50,906 bases of DNA from Pseudomonas sp. ICMP 561 (GTDB taxonomy: Bacteria; Pseudomonadota; Gammaproteobacteria; Pseudomonadales; Pseudomonadaceae), in the NCBI RefSeq assembly GCF_002699985.1, contig NZ_LKBT01000022.1, positions 1 through 50,906 on the forward strand. Reading direction: 5' to 3'. Below the pieces are notes generated by a model, which saw only the letters and a program-made list of their open reading frames with translations, was not told the origin of the DNA and searched no databases. The position numbers and the translations under genes were made by a program. This document shows, piece by piece, positions 16,446 through 25,073 of this stretch (its first letter is position 1; each line of letters starts with the position of its first letter).

Positions 16446-17711
16446 ATGACCACCCCGTTCACCTCGACAACATTGCTTACTTCCAATGCTCCGCTGATCA
16501 ACAGTCAGCGCCTCTGGCAATCATTGATGGACCTCGCGCAAATAGGCGCTACGGTCAAGGGCGGCGTGTGTCGGCTTGCGCTGACTGACCTTGATCGTCA
16601 GGCCCGGGATCTGTTCGTCAAATGGTGCGAGGAGGCGGGTTGTTCGGTGAGCGTCGATGCCATCGGAAATATCTTCGCCCGGCGTCCCGGACGCAATCCG
16701 GATCGCGCACCGGTGATGACTGGCAGCCATATCGACACTCAGCCTACGGGCGGCAAGTTCGACGGCTGTTTCGGTGTGATGGCCGGGCTGGAAGTGATCC
16801 GCACCCTAAACGATCTGGGGCTGGAAACCGATGCACCGGTGGAAGTCGTAGTCTGGACCAACGAGGAAGGCTCGCGCTTCCCCCCGTGCATGATGGGCTC
16901 GGGGGTGTTCGTAGGCCAATTGGATCTGGCCGAGACGCTGGCCAAGCAGGACGAGCAAGGTCTGGTAGTCGGTGAAGAGCTGCAGCGTATTGGTTACGCT
17001 GGGAGCAGGGCGGTGCTCGGTCATCCGGTGGGTGCCTACTTCGAAGCACATATCGAACAAGGCCCTATTCTTGAGGATCAGGCAAAAACCATCGGCGTGG
17101 TAATGGGCTGTCTCGGACAGAAATGGTTTGATCTGACCCTGACCGGCGTCGAGGCCCATGCGGGGCCGACGCCCATGTCCCTGCGCAAGGATGCACTGGT
17201 CGGGGCCGCGCAGGTCGTGAGTGCGGTCAACCGCATTGCGTTGCAGAGTCAGCCTCATGCCTGTGGCACCGTCGGGTGTCTGAATATCCATCCGGGATCA
17301 CGTAACGTAATCCCTGGCGAAGTGAAGATGACCATTGATTTTCGGCACCTTCAGGCTGACAAGCTGCAGGCAATGGTTGATGAGCTGCGGCAAGTGATCG
17401 AAAGCACCTGCGCCCAGCATGGCCTGAGCCATGAGCTGACACCCACGGCAGACTTTCCGCCACTGGACTTCAACAGCCTGTGTGTCGACGCTGTTCGCCA
17501 GGGAGCTGCGCAACTGGGGCTTAGCCATATGGATATCGTCAGTGGTGCGGGGCACGATGCTATTTTTATCGCCGAACTGGGACCAGCGGGGATGATCTTT
17601 GTGCCGTGCGAAGGCGGTATCAGTCACAACGAAATCGAAAACGCGACACCCGAAGATCTGGCGGCTGGCTGCGCAGTGCTGCTGCGAGCGATGGTAAGTG
17701 CTGCTCAATAA
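16446..17711 (+). CDS. M20-family Zn hydrolase (N-carbamoyl-amino-acid hydrolase/allantoate amidohydrolase type)
   Basis: This 421-residue metal-dependent amidohydrolase of the HyuC/AmaB/AllC group has family markers in order. They are GSHIDTQPTGGKFDGCFGV (metal His/Asp), TNEEGSRF, EAHIEQGPILE, GVEAHAGPTPMSLRKDAL in the lid/dimerisation domain, and GAGHDAIFIAELGPAGMIFVP. These enzymes remove a carbamoyl group from N-carbamoyl amino acids or hydrolyse ureido acids, releasing ammonia and CO2. It is the last gene of the transporter/amidase run, some 170 bp after the amidase. ATG 16446 follows CTGGAGAAA. The exact substrate is unknown. Confidence 0.88.
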   Translation: MTTPFTSTTLLTSNAPLINSQRLWQSLMDLAQIGATVKGGVCRLALTDLDRQARDLFVKWCEEAGCSVSVDAIGNIFARRPGRNPDRAPVMTGSHIDTQPTGGKFDGCFGVMAGLEVIRTLNDLGLETDAPVEVVVWTNEEGSRFPPCMMGSGVFVGQLDLAETLAKQDEQGLVVGEELQRIGYAGSRAVLGHPVGAYFEAHIEQGPILEDQAKTIGVVMGCLGQKWFDLTLTGVEAHAGPTPMSLRKDALVGAAQVVSAVNRIALQSQPHACGTVGCLNIHPGSRNVIPGEVKMTIDFRHLQADKLQAMVDELRQVIESTCAQHGLSHELTPTADFPPLDFNSLCVDAVRQGAAQLGLSHMDIVSGAGHDAIFIAELGPAGMIFVPCEGGISHNEIENATPEDLAAGCAVLLRAMVSAAQ

Positions 17712-17858
17712 TGCCGGGATGTCCATCCATCAGTGGGGCTTGCCGGACTTATGAACCGCTGACAACGCCCCGTTAACTACTGCAGTAACTTAATTAATAG
17801 ACGGATATATCTATTTGCGATAATCGTTACAACAATAACTTCAAATGAGGGTATCTGA

Positions 17859-18344
17859 TCAATTCAAACGTGAGGTAACGAAGATCAGGCGTAGAGTCGC
17901 CAGTGCGATGGCTTCAGCCTCGCCCTTGATGTTTTCGAGTTGGGTATTCCTGCTATCGGCCTTGCCTGATTCACTGCTGGCGTCAGCCAGCCGACTGATT
18001 TGATACAAGTCGGTGGTGATGCCGTGCAGGTTGTTTTGCAGGCGTTCGATCAGGCTGTCCAGACGATCACTGCCGTACAAGCCATCGCGAGCAGGCAGAC
18101 TTGAGGACAGTGCGTTGACGCCTGAATCGCCGTTGAAGGGGGGCAAACGAAGGCCTGTCACCACATAGGCCACATCAATGCCACCGTTGGCGATTCGGGA
18201 TAGATAATCGGCTCTGGGGTATCGCAAGCCATTTTCGTAATTGCCTTGCGCATTTGTTTCAACACCGCCAATCGAGCCCAGCGCACTTTGTGACAGTTTG
18301 AGGCGCAGGCGTTCTTCTTTCAAACGTTGACCGATTTTAGTCAT
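17859..18344 (-). CDS. XRE-family HTH regulator, phage-repressor-like
   Basis: This 161-residue protein has an N-terminal Cro/C1-type helix-turn-helix (about residues 5-60, IGQRLKEERLRLKLSQSALGSIGGVETNAQGNYENGLRYP). The segment after it, DYLSRIANGGIDVAYVVTGLRLPP, is typical of small Pseudomonas phage-derived repressors. The remaining 100 residues are helical and lack a LexA-type peptidase motif. No phage genes adjoin it, so it may be a lone domesticated repressor. Flanking DNA is noticeably A/T-richer than the surroundings. Confidence 0.75.
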   Translation of the reverse strand: MTKIGQRLKEERLRLKLSQSALGSIGGVETNAQGNYENGLRYPRADYLSRIANGGIDVAYVVTGLRLPPFNGDSGVNALSSSLPARDGLYGSDRLDSLIERLQNNLHGITTDLYQISRLADASSESGKADSRNTQLENIKGEAEAIALATLRLIFVTSRLN

Positions 18345-18644
18345 GGCGGTTTTCCGAGCAGTTATTCATGAGGATTGCCACGCCTGAGGGCGGCAACTTG
18401 TCAGGGTTGAATATGACTGATCCAGATTTACAGCAAAGATAATGAAATCAATCGGATACGACAGTCCGGTGGTTTTACTCCACCTGAAGAATGTTAACAA
18501 TACAGCGAAATGCAACTCAAGTGGATCCAAAGACGTTAATTAGTTGAAGGATAGTATCAATCAGAGGTGTTAACGATAAATGTGCATCGTAATGGATGCC
18601 ATGACAGCGGCCCACTGAGGGGCCGCGAAAGGACGTTCAATGTA
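18345..18644. other. Gene-free stretch between the XRE gene and pqiC
   Basis: These 300 bp upstream of the XRE gene and downstream of pqiC are relatively A/T-rich. No convincing open reading frame, RNA or repeat was seen. The XRE promoter is presumably here. Confidence 0.4.
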
Positions 18645-19256
18645 TCAAGGGCAGCGTGTGCTGGTTTGTTGCGACCAGGTTGCTGCGGTTCTGGCGATGC
18701 TGTCTGCCAGTCGTGAAACTGCTCGTTGATGAGCGATCACCAGATTTTCCATGCCCTGGCCTGCAGGCTCGCGGATGATGCTGCTGCATGTCAGGCTCTG
18801 TCGTTTTGCGTCGTTGTTGCGCAAACCCAGCGTCCAGACAACATCAATCAGTGCGTATTGGCTTAACACTGACTCAAAACGGCGGATATCCGTACGCAGT
18901 GACAAGACGGGTTTTGAAGCATCCTTCGGCAAACCCGCCATGTCGCGACTGCCAAAGCGACGCTCCAGCTGTCCGGTCAGCGCATCGTGGAATTCGTCAC
19001 CCAATGGCGATCCCCAACGCTCGGCGTCCAGAATCGCCAGGCTGCCATTGCCCTGACGCACCACCAGCGGCGGTTGATCGACCTGAACGGCCATCAGCAC
19101 CGGGAGCATTTCGAACTGAAATGGGGCCGGGCTCGCAATCGGCTGTGGATTCGAAGCCATGGGTGCAATCAGCGTGTAGTAGTGGGTAGGCGTCGAGGAG
19201 CAAGCGCTGAGCCCCAGCGCGGCTGCCAAGGCCATGAATTTCAAACGCAAACTCAT
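18645..19256 (-). CDS. pqiC: PqiC-like outer-membrane lipoprotein
   Basis: This 203-residue protein has a lipoprotein signal peptide with lipobox LSAC (Cys at about residue 19) and the family opening STPTHYYTL. It belongs to the ABC-type transport auxiliary lipoprotein group. In E. coli, PqiC anchors the PqiB needle to the outer membrane. Its start codon overlaps the stop of pqiB (ATGA), consistent with one operon. Confidence 0.88.
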   Translation of the reverse strand: MSLRLKFMALAAALGLSACSSTPTHYYTLIAPMASNPQPIASPAPFQFEMLPVLMAVQVDQPPLVVRQGNGSLAILDAERWGSPLGDEFHDALTGQLERRFGSRDMAGLPKDASKPVLSLRTDIRRFESVLSQYALIDVVWTLGLRNNDAKRQSLTCSSIIREPAGQGMENLVIAHQRAVSRLADSIARTAATWSQQTSTRCP

Positions 19257-20935
19257 TGTTGTGGCTCCAGGTCGATGGCACGGGATGATGAAGGGGCTTT
19301 GTAAGAGCCCGGCGCGGCGTCGCCAGTACGGCCACGAAGCAATGCTTCAGGATGACGACTGAGGAAGTCGGTCAGTACCCGGACCGAGCGCGCGGTGCGC
19401 TGCACCTCGTCCATGGCCTGGCCTAGTTGCTGACGTGCCGGAGAGTCTTCGGACAGCGTGTCATTCGCCGTGCCCAGTGTTTTCTTCGCCTGTTGCAGCG
19501 TGCCACGCATCTCCGGCAAGACTGTGCCGTTTACGGTTTTCAGGGTTTTTTGCAATTCACTCAAACTACCGTTGAGATTCTTCGCCAGGTCATCGAGAGG
19601 CAGTCTGCCGAGTTTCTCGACGAAGGCCTGCAACTGTTCCTGCAACTTGTCGAAGCTGCCCGGCACGGTAGGTATTTCCAGTGGGCGGTTTTTAGGATTG
19701 AACACAACCTTGGGCGCTTTCGGATCGAAATCCATCGCAATGTACAACTGCCCCGTCAGCAGGTTGCCCGTCCGGATCTGCGCACGCAGGCCCCGGGCAA
19801 CAAATGCTCCGAGGATACGTGCCGATTGTTCGTCAACGTCACCACTACCGCCCATTTGCTGAAGTTTCTCTTGTGCAGCGCCAAGGCGTTTGGGGTAGAT
19901 CACTGCACCGACCACGCCCGGAAACGTCTGGGACTCGGGGTCATAATCGAGGTCGACAGATACTACGCGGCCAATGTTAACCCCCAGAAAATCCACTGGC
20001 GCATTGACGGCGAGGCCTCTGAGAGACTGGTTGAAACGCAAACGAATATAGTTCGGCTCACCATCGGGTGGGGCGAGGGCAGAAGCCTGGTCGTCGAATA
20101 TCTTGAACTCGGCATTTTCGTCCGCGGGTTTGGCATCCGGGCTCCAGTTCGGTTCGCGGAACGCGATCCCGCCTGACAATATCGAAGCCATGGACTGAGT
20201 GTCGATTTTCAGGCCCGCAGTGCCCACAGTGACATCCACGCCACTGGCGTTCCAGAAACGGGTATCGGTGGATATGTACTGATCATTGGGCGCGTTGATA
20301 AAGATCTGAATGTCGACGCCCTTGCCGTCCTTGGACAGCTCGTAAGAGACGACTTGTCCGACCTGAATGCGGCGGTAGTAAACCGGCGAGCCGATGTCCA
20401 GTGAGCCAAGGTCGTCGGTATGCAGTTTGAAACGCTTGCCTCTTTCCCCGAAGGCCACAGGCGGGGGCGTTTCCAGCCCGGTGAAGTCAGTCTTGGTTTT
20501 CTCCGACCTGCCAGCGTCAGCACCGATGAAGGCACCGGACAATAGCGTATCGACGCCCGATACGCCTTGTGCACCGATCCGTGGACGTACGACCCAGAAG
20601 TTAGTGTCTTCTCGTGTGAACGGCCCCGCAGAGTTGTTCAGCTCGATCGTTGCCAGAACATGAGTCCGGTCTTCACTGAGCTTGATATCCGTGACCATAC
20701 CGATGACCACATTCTTGTACTTGACTTGGGTCTTGTTGGCATCCAGCCCCTCGGCGGTCAGGAAGCTCACAGTGATTTTGGGGCCGAGTGACATCCAGTT
20801 ATTGACCGCCATGGAGATCCCGATAAGCGCGGCAACGATCGGCACCAGCCAGACCAGCGAAACACGCAGGCGCCGCCGTTTTATATCCGGGCGGCTCGGG
20901 GCCGATGAAGAAGGGGGGAGGGTATTGTCAGACAT
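19253..20935 (-). CDS. pqiB: PqiB, MCE-family periplasm-spanning lipid transport protein
   Basis: This 560-residue protein has one N-terminal membrane anchor (VSLVWLVPIVAALIGISMAV, about residues 25-47). Three MCE/MlaD domains follow (starting near 50, 165 and 290). A C-terminal coiled-coil region (about 425-520, LQEQLQAFVEKLGRL... LQQAKKTLGTAND) completes it. Three MCE domains plus a coiled coil is the PqiB arrangement; LetB/YebT has seven. PqiB forms a tunnel between the membranes. ATG 20935 is chosen because it overlaps the PqiA stop by eight bases; the frame also opens with a TTG six bases earlier. Confidence 0.92.
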   Translation of the reverse strand: MSDNTLPPSSSAPSRPDIKRRRLRVSLVWLVPIVAALIGISMAVNNWMSLGPKITVSFLTAEGLDANKTQVKYKNVVIGMVTDIKLSEDRTHVLATIELNNSAGPFTREDTNFWVVRPRIGAQGVSGVDTLLSGAFIGADAGRSEKTKTDFTGLETPPPVAFGERGKRFKLHTDDLGSLDIGSPVYYRRIQVGQVVSYELSKDGKGVDIQIFINAPNDQYISTDTRFWNASGVDVTVGTAGLKIDTQSMASILSGGIAFREPNWSPDAKPADENAEFKIFDDQASALAPPDGEPNYIRLRFNQSLRGLAVNAPVDFLGVNIGRVVSVDLDYDPESQTFPGVVGAVIYPKRLGAAQEKLQQMGGSGDVDEQSARILGAFVARGLRAQIRTGNLLTGQLYIAMDFDPKAPKVVFNPKNRPLEIPTVPGSFDKLQEQLQAFVEKLGRLPLDDLAKNLNGSLSELQKTLKTVNGTVLPEMRGTLQQAKKTLGTANDTLSEDSPARQQLGQAMDEVQRTARSVRVLTDFLSRHPEALLRGRTGDAAPGSYKAPSSSRAIDLEPQQ

Positions 20936-21542
20936 CTTCAACCTCTGCGTCCCAGATAAGCCGGGGATCGAAACTCATGGCGGCGAACATCGTCATCACC
21001 ACTACCAGACCAAAAAACAGAATGCCGATTCTGGGCTCAATGGTGCTGAGCTCATTAAACTGCACAAGGGCGGCCACTAACGCCACCACCAACACGTCAA
21101 GCATCGACCAGTAGCCGATCAATTCGATAAACCGATACAGCTTTGCCCGCTCCCGCATGGCCCAGGTACTGCGACGCTGGCAAGTAATGAGCAGCAAGCC
21201 GAGGACAAAGAATTTGATGCTGGGCACCACCACGCTGGCGATGAAGATAAGCAGCGCAATATCCCACGAGCCACTTTTAAAAAATTCGATGACCCCACTC
21301 ATGATGGTGTTCTGGCTGCTGTTGCCAAACATCGTGGTGTACATCACGGGCAGGGCATTGGCCGGAATATAGAAAATCAGTCCGGCAATCAAAAACGCCC
21401 AGGTACGAGCAATACTATTGGGTTTGCGGGTATGAACCGGGGATTCACAACGCGGACATTCGTGGCTGTTCTCCGGGCAAGCGTAGCCGCAGATGTGACA
21501 AAGCGTCAGGCCGTGTTCGTGGGCGAAGGGTATGCCGTTCAC
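20928..21542 (-). CDS. pqiA: PqiA-domain membrane protein, second half
   Basis: This protein of about 204 residues starts with a zinc-ribbon-like pair CHIC...CPRC. Four hydrophobic segments follow, matching one PqiA domain (IPANALPVMYTTMFG, STWAMRERAKLYRFIELIGYWSMLDVLVVALV). GTG 21542 is the likely start because it abuts the previous stop (TAGTG) behind GGGAG. A TTG at 21569 is the alternative. E. coli PqiA is a single protein with two such domains; here each domain is a separate gene. Confidence 0.8.
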   Translation of the reverse strand: MNGIPFAHEHGLTLCHICGYACPENSHECPRCESPVHTRKPNSIARTWAFLIAGLIFYIPANALPVMYTTMFGNSSQNTIMSGVIEFFKSGSWDIALLIFIASVVVPSIKFFVLGLLLITCQRRSTWAMRERAKLYRFIELIGYWSMLDVLVVALVAALVQFNELSTIEPRIGILFFGLVVVMTMFAAMSFDPRLIWDAEVEDV

Positions 21543-22171
21543 TAACGTGGCACTCCCGGTTCGGTCCAAAGGCGACGCGTGTGCTTACCGGCGATCAGAA
21601 TGATCAGCACCATCAGCATGGCCATGGCCCACAAGCCGACGCCTGCATGCACGTCGAGCATGCCCGACAGTTTCACGATCGCGACCAGAATGCCCAGCAT
21701 GCAGACTTCCAGCATGCTCCACGGCCTTAGATGTTCCAGCGCACGCATGCACCTCTTGAAGCCCGGAGCTATCTGGCCCTTTTGCGCATGGAGCAACACC
21801 CAGAACAGCAGAATGATCTGCAGCATGGGGGCAAAGATGATCGAGAGGCCGGCAACCAGTGCAATCAATGTGATGCGTCCCTGGGCAAGAGCCTCCACGG
21901 ACGACCACAGAGTGACCTCATTACTCAGGCCCTTCATGCTGATGCTGATTACCGGGAACAGGTTGGCAAAGACGAACAGCACTGCGGCGGCGATGGTCAA
22001 TGCCAGTAATTGTTCAAGACTCAGGCGATGAGCGCGTGCCAGAACTGCACCGCAACGCGCGCAAAATGACGTCTCGCCCTTTTGCAGGGGAACAGCCTCG
22101 TACAGCGAATCGCAATGTTCGCAGATGATCAGATCGTTAGAGGGTGTGGTGTCAGCCAAGGTGGTGCTCAT
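21542..22171 (-). CDS. pqiA: PqiA-domain membrane protein, first half
   Basis: This 209-residue protein has an N-terminal zinc-ribbon-like pair CEHC...CARC (about residues 18-45). It has four membrane segments and PqiA hallmarks FANLFPVISISMKG and RPWSMLEVCMLGILVAIVKL. It is the first gene of the pqi operon and would pair with the second PqiA-domain protein to form the inner-membrane part of the PqiABC system. The ATG at 22171 stands behind a 220-bp gap that should carry the promoter. Confidence 0.85.
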   Translation of the reverse strand: MSTTLADTTPSNDLIICEHCDSLYEAVPLQKGETSFCARCGAVLARAHRLSLEQLLALTIAAAVLFVFANLFPVISISMKGLSNEVTLWSSVEALAQGRITLIALVAGLSIIFAPMLQIILLFWVLLHAQKGQIAPGFKRCMRALEHLRPWSMLEVCMLGILVAIVKLSGMLDVHAGVGLWAMAMLMVLIILIAGKHTRRLWTEPGVPR

Positions 22172-22394
22172 CTACGCCGCGGGCCGGGGAGAATAACGCA
22201 AGAGAACGAAGGGCGAGAAGATACCTTTTTGACGCGCATATGGCTCCATTTTTCAGCCGTTCCTTTTAATGGCATGAAAGATGGACCGCGGGCGCTGACT
22301 GACGTTCACATGCCAATAAGCCATTATTGCTGGCTGACTCTTCCTGATGCTGGTCAAGCCGACGTCTGATGTTCTTCAGGACAAGGTTTGAAGT

Positions 22395-24506
22395 TCAGAT
22401 TGCGATGGAAGGCGCGTAGGAGATGCTCTCCAGACGTTTGAGCTCGGCTGCAAGAAAGTCACTGGTAGACTCGACACTGAGCGGTCTGGCAAAAAAGTAG
22501 CCTTGCAAAAGGTGGCAGCCAAGGGCGCGCAATTGCTCGATCTGCTCTTGGGTTTCAACGCCCTCGGCAACAATTTCGAGACCCAGGTTGATCGCCAGCC
22601 CAATAGCGGTAGCGCAAATCTCCAGATCCTTGCCGCCTTTGCCAATGTCGCGGACAAAGCTGCGATCAAGTTTGAAGGCATGCACCGGCAAGACTCGCAG
22701 GTAACCCAGCGATGAATAGCCCGTACCAAAATCGTCGATTGATAAGCGCACGCCCAGTCGACGCAGATCGGCAAGCCGCTCGATGGAACGCTCGGGATCC
22801 TGCATGAGCACCGACTCGGTAATCTCCAGTTCCAGATGATGGCCCTGCAGATTGTGCCGCACCAGCGCACTGGTGACCGTCGCCTCAAGTTCGCTGACCA
22901 GCAACTGCTGAACTGACAGATTGACCGCCACTTTAAGGTCGGTGAAACCCATGGCGTGCCAGCGGGCGAGCTGCTCGCAGGCGGTTTCGATAACCCATGC
23001 ACCCATGTCGGCAATGATGCCCATGGATTCTGCAACCTGGATGAATCGATCCGGCATGACCAGGCCGTAGTCCGGATGCTGCCAGCGGATGAGTGCTTCA
23101 AGGCATACAGTCCGGCCATCCGAAGCCAGCACCTGGGGTTGATAGCACAGGAAAAACTGTCTTTTCTCAAGGGCCAGGCCAAGCGCTGCCTCGAAATCAA
23201 CCCGTTCTTGAATGTTTTCTTTCATGGCAGGGTGATAGACCCGCAAGTTGCCTGGGCCAAAGCTCTTGGCCTCGTGCAGTGCCAGTTCGGCAGCGCCGAG
23301 GATATCCTCGGGCTGGCAGGCATCATCCGGGAATACTGCGACCCCGGCACTGGACGTTATTTTCAGCTGGCTGCCTGCAATGTCGAAAGATGACGCCAGG
23401 GCCTTGGACAGTTTTTCCTGCAAACGAGCAACGCCATTTTCGTTTTTGACTCCGCTGGCGCCCACTAACAATTGATCAGTGCCGACCCGCGCAATGAGGT
23501 CGCTGTCGCGCGTGGTGAGTTGCAGGCGTTGTGCAATCTTGACCAGCAACTGGTCCCCTGCCTTGTGTCCACGCGTGCCATTGATGATTCCCATCTGATC
23601 AAGCTCTAGCAGGAACACCACGAGCCTTGTTTGATTCTGTTTATTGACGGCTATCAAGCTTTGCAGCCTGACCAGTGCTCCGGCACGATTGGGCAACTCA
23701 GTCTGGGCATCGTTGTGAAGGGCATGCTCGAAGCGCTTGTTAGCGATCCGGTGGCTGTAGATCTCCTGTTCAAGCGCCCGATCAGTACGTGCTTTTTCTC
23801 GTCGGCTTCTGGAAACCCTCGCCTTGACCATCACAGAAAACCAGACCGCCAGAAACAGGAAGCCAAAGGCGCCTAGATAGGGCACCTGGACGACTCCGGC
23901 ATCGGCCAGGCTGGTCAGGACGGTAGAGGTCAGCAACAGGACAATGGACGTCCAGATCACAATATTCGAGAGCGGCCCCGCCTTCTTTCTGATTCTGAGT
24001 GAAAACAGAGTGATCCAGATCAGCAGAGTGAACGACAACAGGCGTATGACCTGATAAATCGCCGACGGCTCGCCAGCCAGGATGAACAGCCGTTCCCCCC
24101 AGGCAGTCGTGCTCAAGCCATTGGAGTACAAGTGTTCAAATCGGTAACCCAAGGGGTTGTAGGCGTTGTAGGCAATTGCAAAAGCGGCCACGCCAGCGAT
24201 CAGCCAGGAGGCCCTGTAAGCGCTGGGTCTGTTTTCCAGCGCGGCAATCAGGTAGCTGCTCAGCGGGACCAGTAACAGCGAGAAAAAGTTGACCCATTTG
24301 TGGGCTGACAGTGCCGCCTGAACTGTGTGTGCTGAGTACTGGACGGCACAGGCAACCTGAAACAGAGCGAAGACCAGGCAGGTCGCGGAAAACATGACGC
24401 AGGCTCGGGTGTAACCACTGTTGCGGGCCAGCAACGCGGCATTGAACGCGCCCATGACCAATATTCCCGTGGAAATGAAATACAGAGCAAGGATGGGTGC
24501 GATCAT
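22395..24506 (-). CDS. Membrane GGDEF-EAL protein, probable c-di-GMP phosphodiesterase
   Basis: This protein of about 703 residues has some seven membrane segments in the first ~230 residues (MIAPILALYFISTGILVMGAFN onward). A GGDEF domain follows (about 270-420), then an EAL domain (about 440-690). The GGDEF signature reads VGTDQ, so cyclase activity is unlikely. The EAL domain keeps EALIRW, NLSVQQL, ELEITES, IDDFGTGYSSL, KLDRSFV and EGVET, so phosphodiesterase activity is likely. ATG 24506 follows GAGGA and is preferred to a TTG 39 bases upstream. Confidence 0.9.
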   Translation of the reverse strand: MIAPILALYFISTGILVMGAFNAALLARNSGYTRACVMFSATCLVFALFQVACAVQYSAHTVQAALSAHKWVNFFSLLLVPLSSYLIAALENRPSAYRASWLIAGVAAFAIAYNAYNPLGYRFEHLYSNGLSTTAWGERLFILAGEPSAIYQVIRLLSFTLLIWITLFSLRIRKKAGPLSNIVIWTSIVLLLTSTVLTSLADAGVVQVPYLGAFGFLFLAVWFSVMVKARVSRSRREKARTDRALEQEIYSHRIANKRFEHALHNDAQTELPNRAGALVRLQSLIAVNKQNQTRLVVFLLELDQMGIINGTRGHKAGDQLLVKIAQRLQLTTRDSDLIARVGTDQLLVGASGVKNENGVARLQEKLSKALASSFDIAGSQLKITSSAGVAVFPDDACQPEDILGAAELALHEAKSFGPGNLRVYHPAMKENIQERVDFEAALGLALEKRQFFLCYQPQVLASDGRTVCLEALIRWQHPDYGLVMPDRFIQVAESMGIIADMGAWVIETACEQLARWHAMGFTDLKVAVNLSVQQLLVSELEATVTSALVRHNLQGHHLELEITESVLMQDPERSIERLADLRRLGVRLSIDDFGTGYSSLGYLRVLPVHAFKLDRSFVRDIGKGGKDLEICATAIGLAINLGLEIVAEGVETQEQIEQLRALGCHLLQGYFFARPLSVESTSDFLAAELKRLESISYAPSIAI

Positions 24507-24659
24507 TTCGTCCTCTGAACTGGATCGGCACACCAGCAACGACAAGGTCGGAATGGAAGGCTGCGGGATGGGATCCGATCCCTAGGATAGCATCAAATAG
24601 CCATTACTTTGTTTTGCGTATTAAACATAGTGTGCATTCAGATTTGCACAGAACCCTGT

Positions 24660-24725
24660 GGGAGATTCTATGTTGGCCAGCAATCCCGTAGTACCGGCCG
24701 GGACCGCGGGCCAGGATAGAATCTC
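24660..24725. repeat. Inverted repeat upstream of the GGDEF-EAL gene
   Basis: GGAGATTCTATGTTGGCC (from about 24660) pairs with an inverted copy ending ATAGAATCTCC at about 24725, around a ~30-base G/C-rich loop. It lies between the inhibitor gene stop and the GGDEF-EAL gene. There is no U-tract, so it is more likely a repeat-family hairpin than a terminator. Confidence 0.6.
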
Positions 24726-24756
24726 CAGCAGTTATTTAAAACCAGTCCAGGCCAGC

Positions 24757-25056
24757 TCAGAGCTTCCCCGGTTTCGCACGTTTCTGAAGGTAACTCAGCA
24801 ACGTTTTCGCCTCTTCAGGAATGTTGTGCTCATCGAAAGAAATGCAAACCGCGTTCGTGTCGTCCTCAATCGTGATCTCATACTGCTTCTGGTCACGGGC
24901 GTGCTCCGAGCCCGCATCGGTGGATTTTTGCAGGCCGCGTTCCTCCATCAGACGCTTCACTTGGTCAACCAATGGCTGTTCAAGGTCAGCCATGTTCACC
25001 TCGCAGCTTTTGACCGCGCCGACAAATCCCCCGGACTGCACGTAACAGACTCTCAT
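24757..25056 (-). CDS. Emfourin-like protealysin inhibitor
   Basis: This 99-residue cytoplasmic protein opens MRVCYVQSGGFVGAV, the QSGGF-type start of the emfourin family. It continues with a helical segment and a beta region (YEITIEDDTNAVCISF, SYLQKRA). Emfourins are encoded next to protealysin-like proteases and inhibit them. ATG 25056 is preferred because GAGGA sits eight bases upstream. An upstream ATG at 25077 overlaps the protease stop but lacks its own site. The protease gene immediately precedes it, so the two are co-transcribed. Confidence 0.82.
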   Translation of the reverse strand: MRVCYVQSGGFVGAVKSCEVNMADLEQPLVDQVKRLMEERGLQKSTDAGSEHARDQKQYEITIEDDTNAVCISFDEHNIPEEAKTLLSYLQKRAKPGKL

Positions 25057-25073
25057 GATGGTGTTCCTCAGTA

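Noticed and set aside
24660..24725. Intrinsic terminator of the protease/inhibitor operon
   Set aside because: The stem is long but has no U-tract on either strand; kept only as an inverted repeat.
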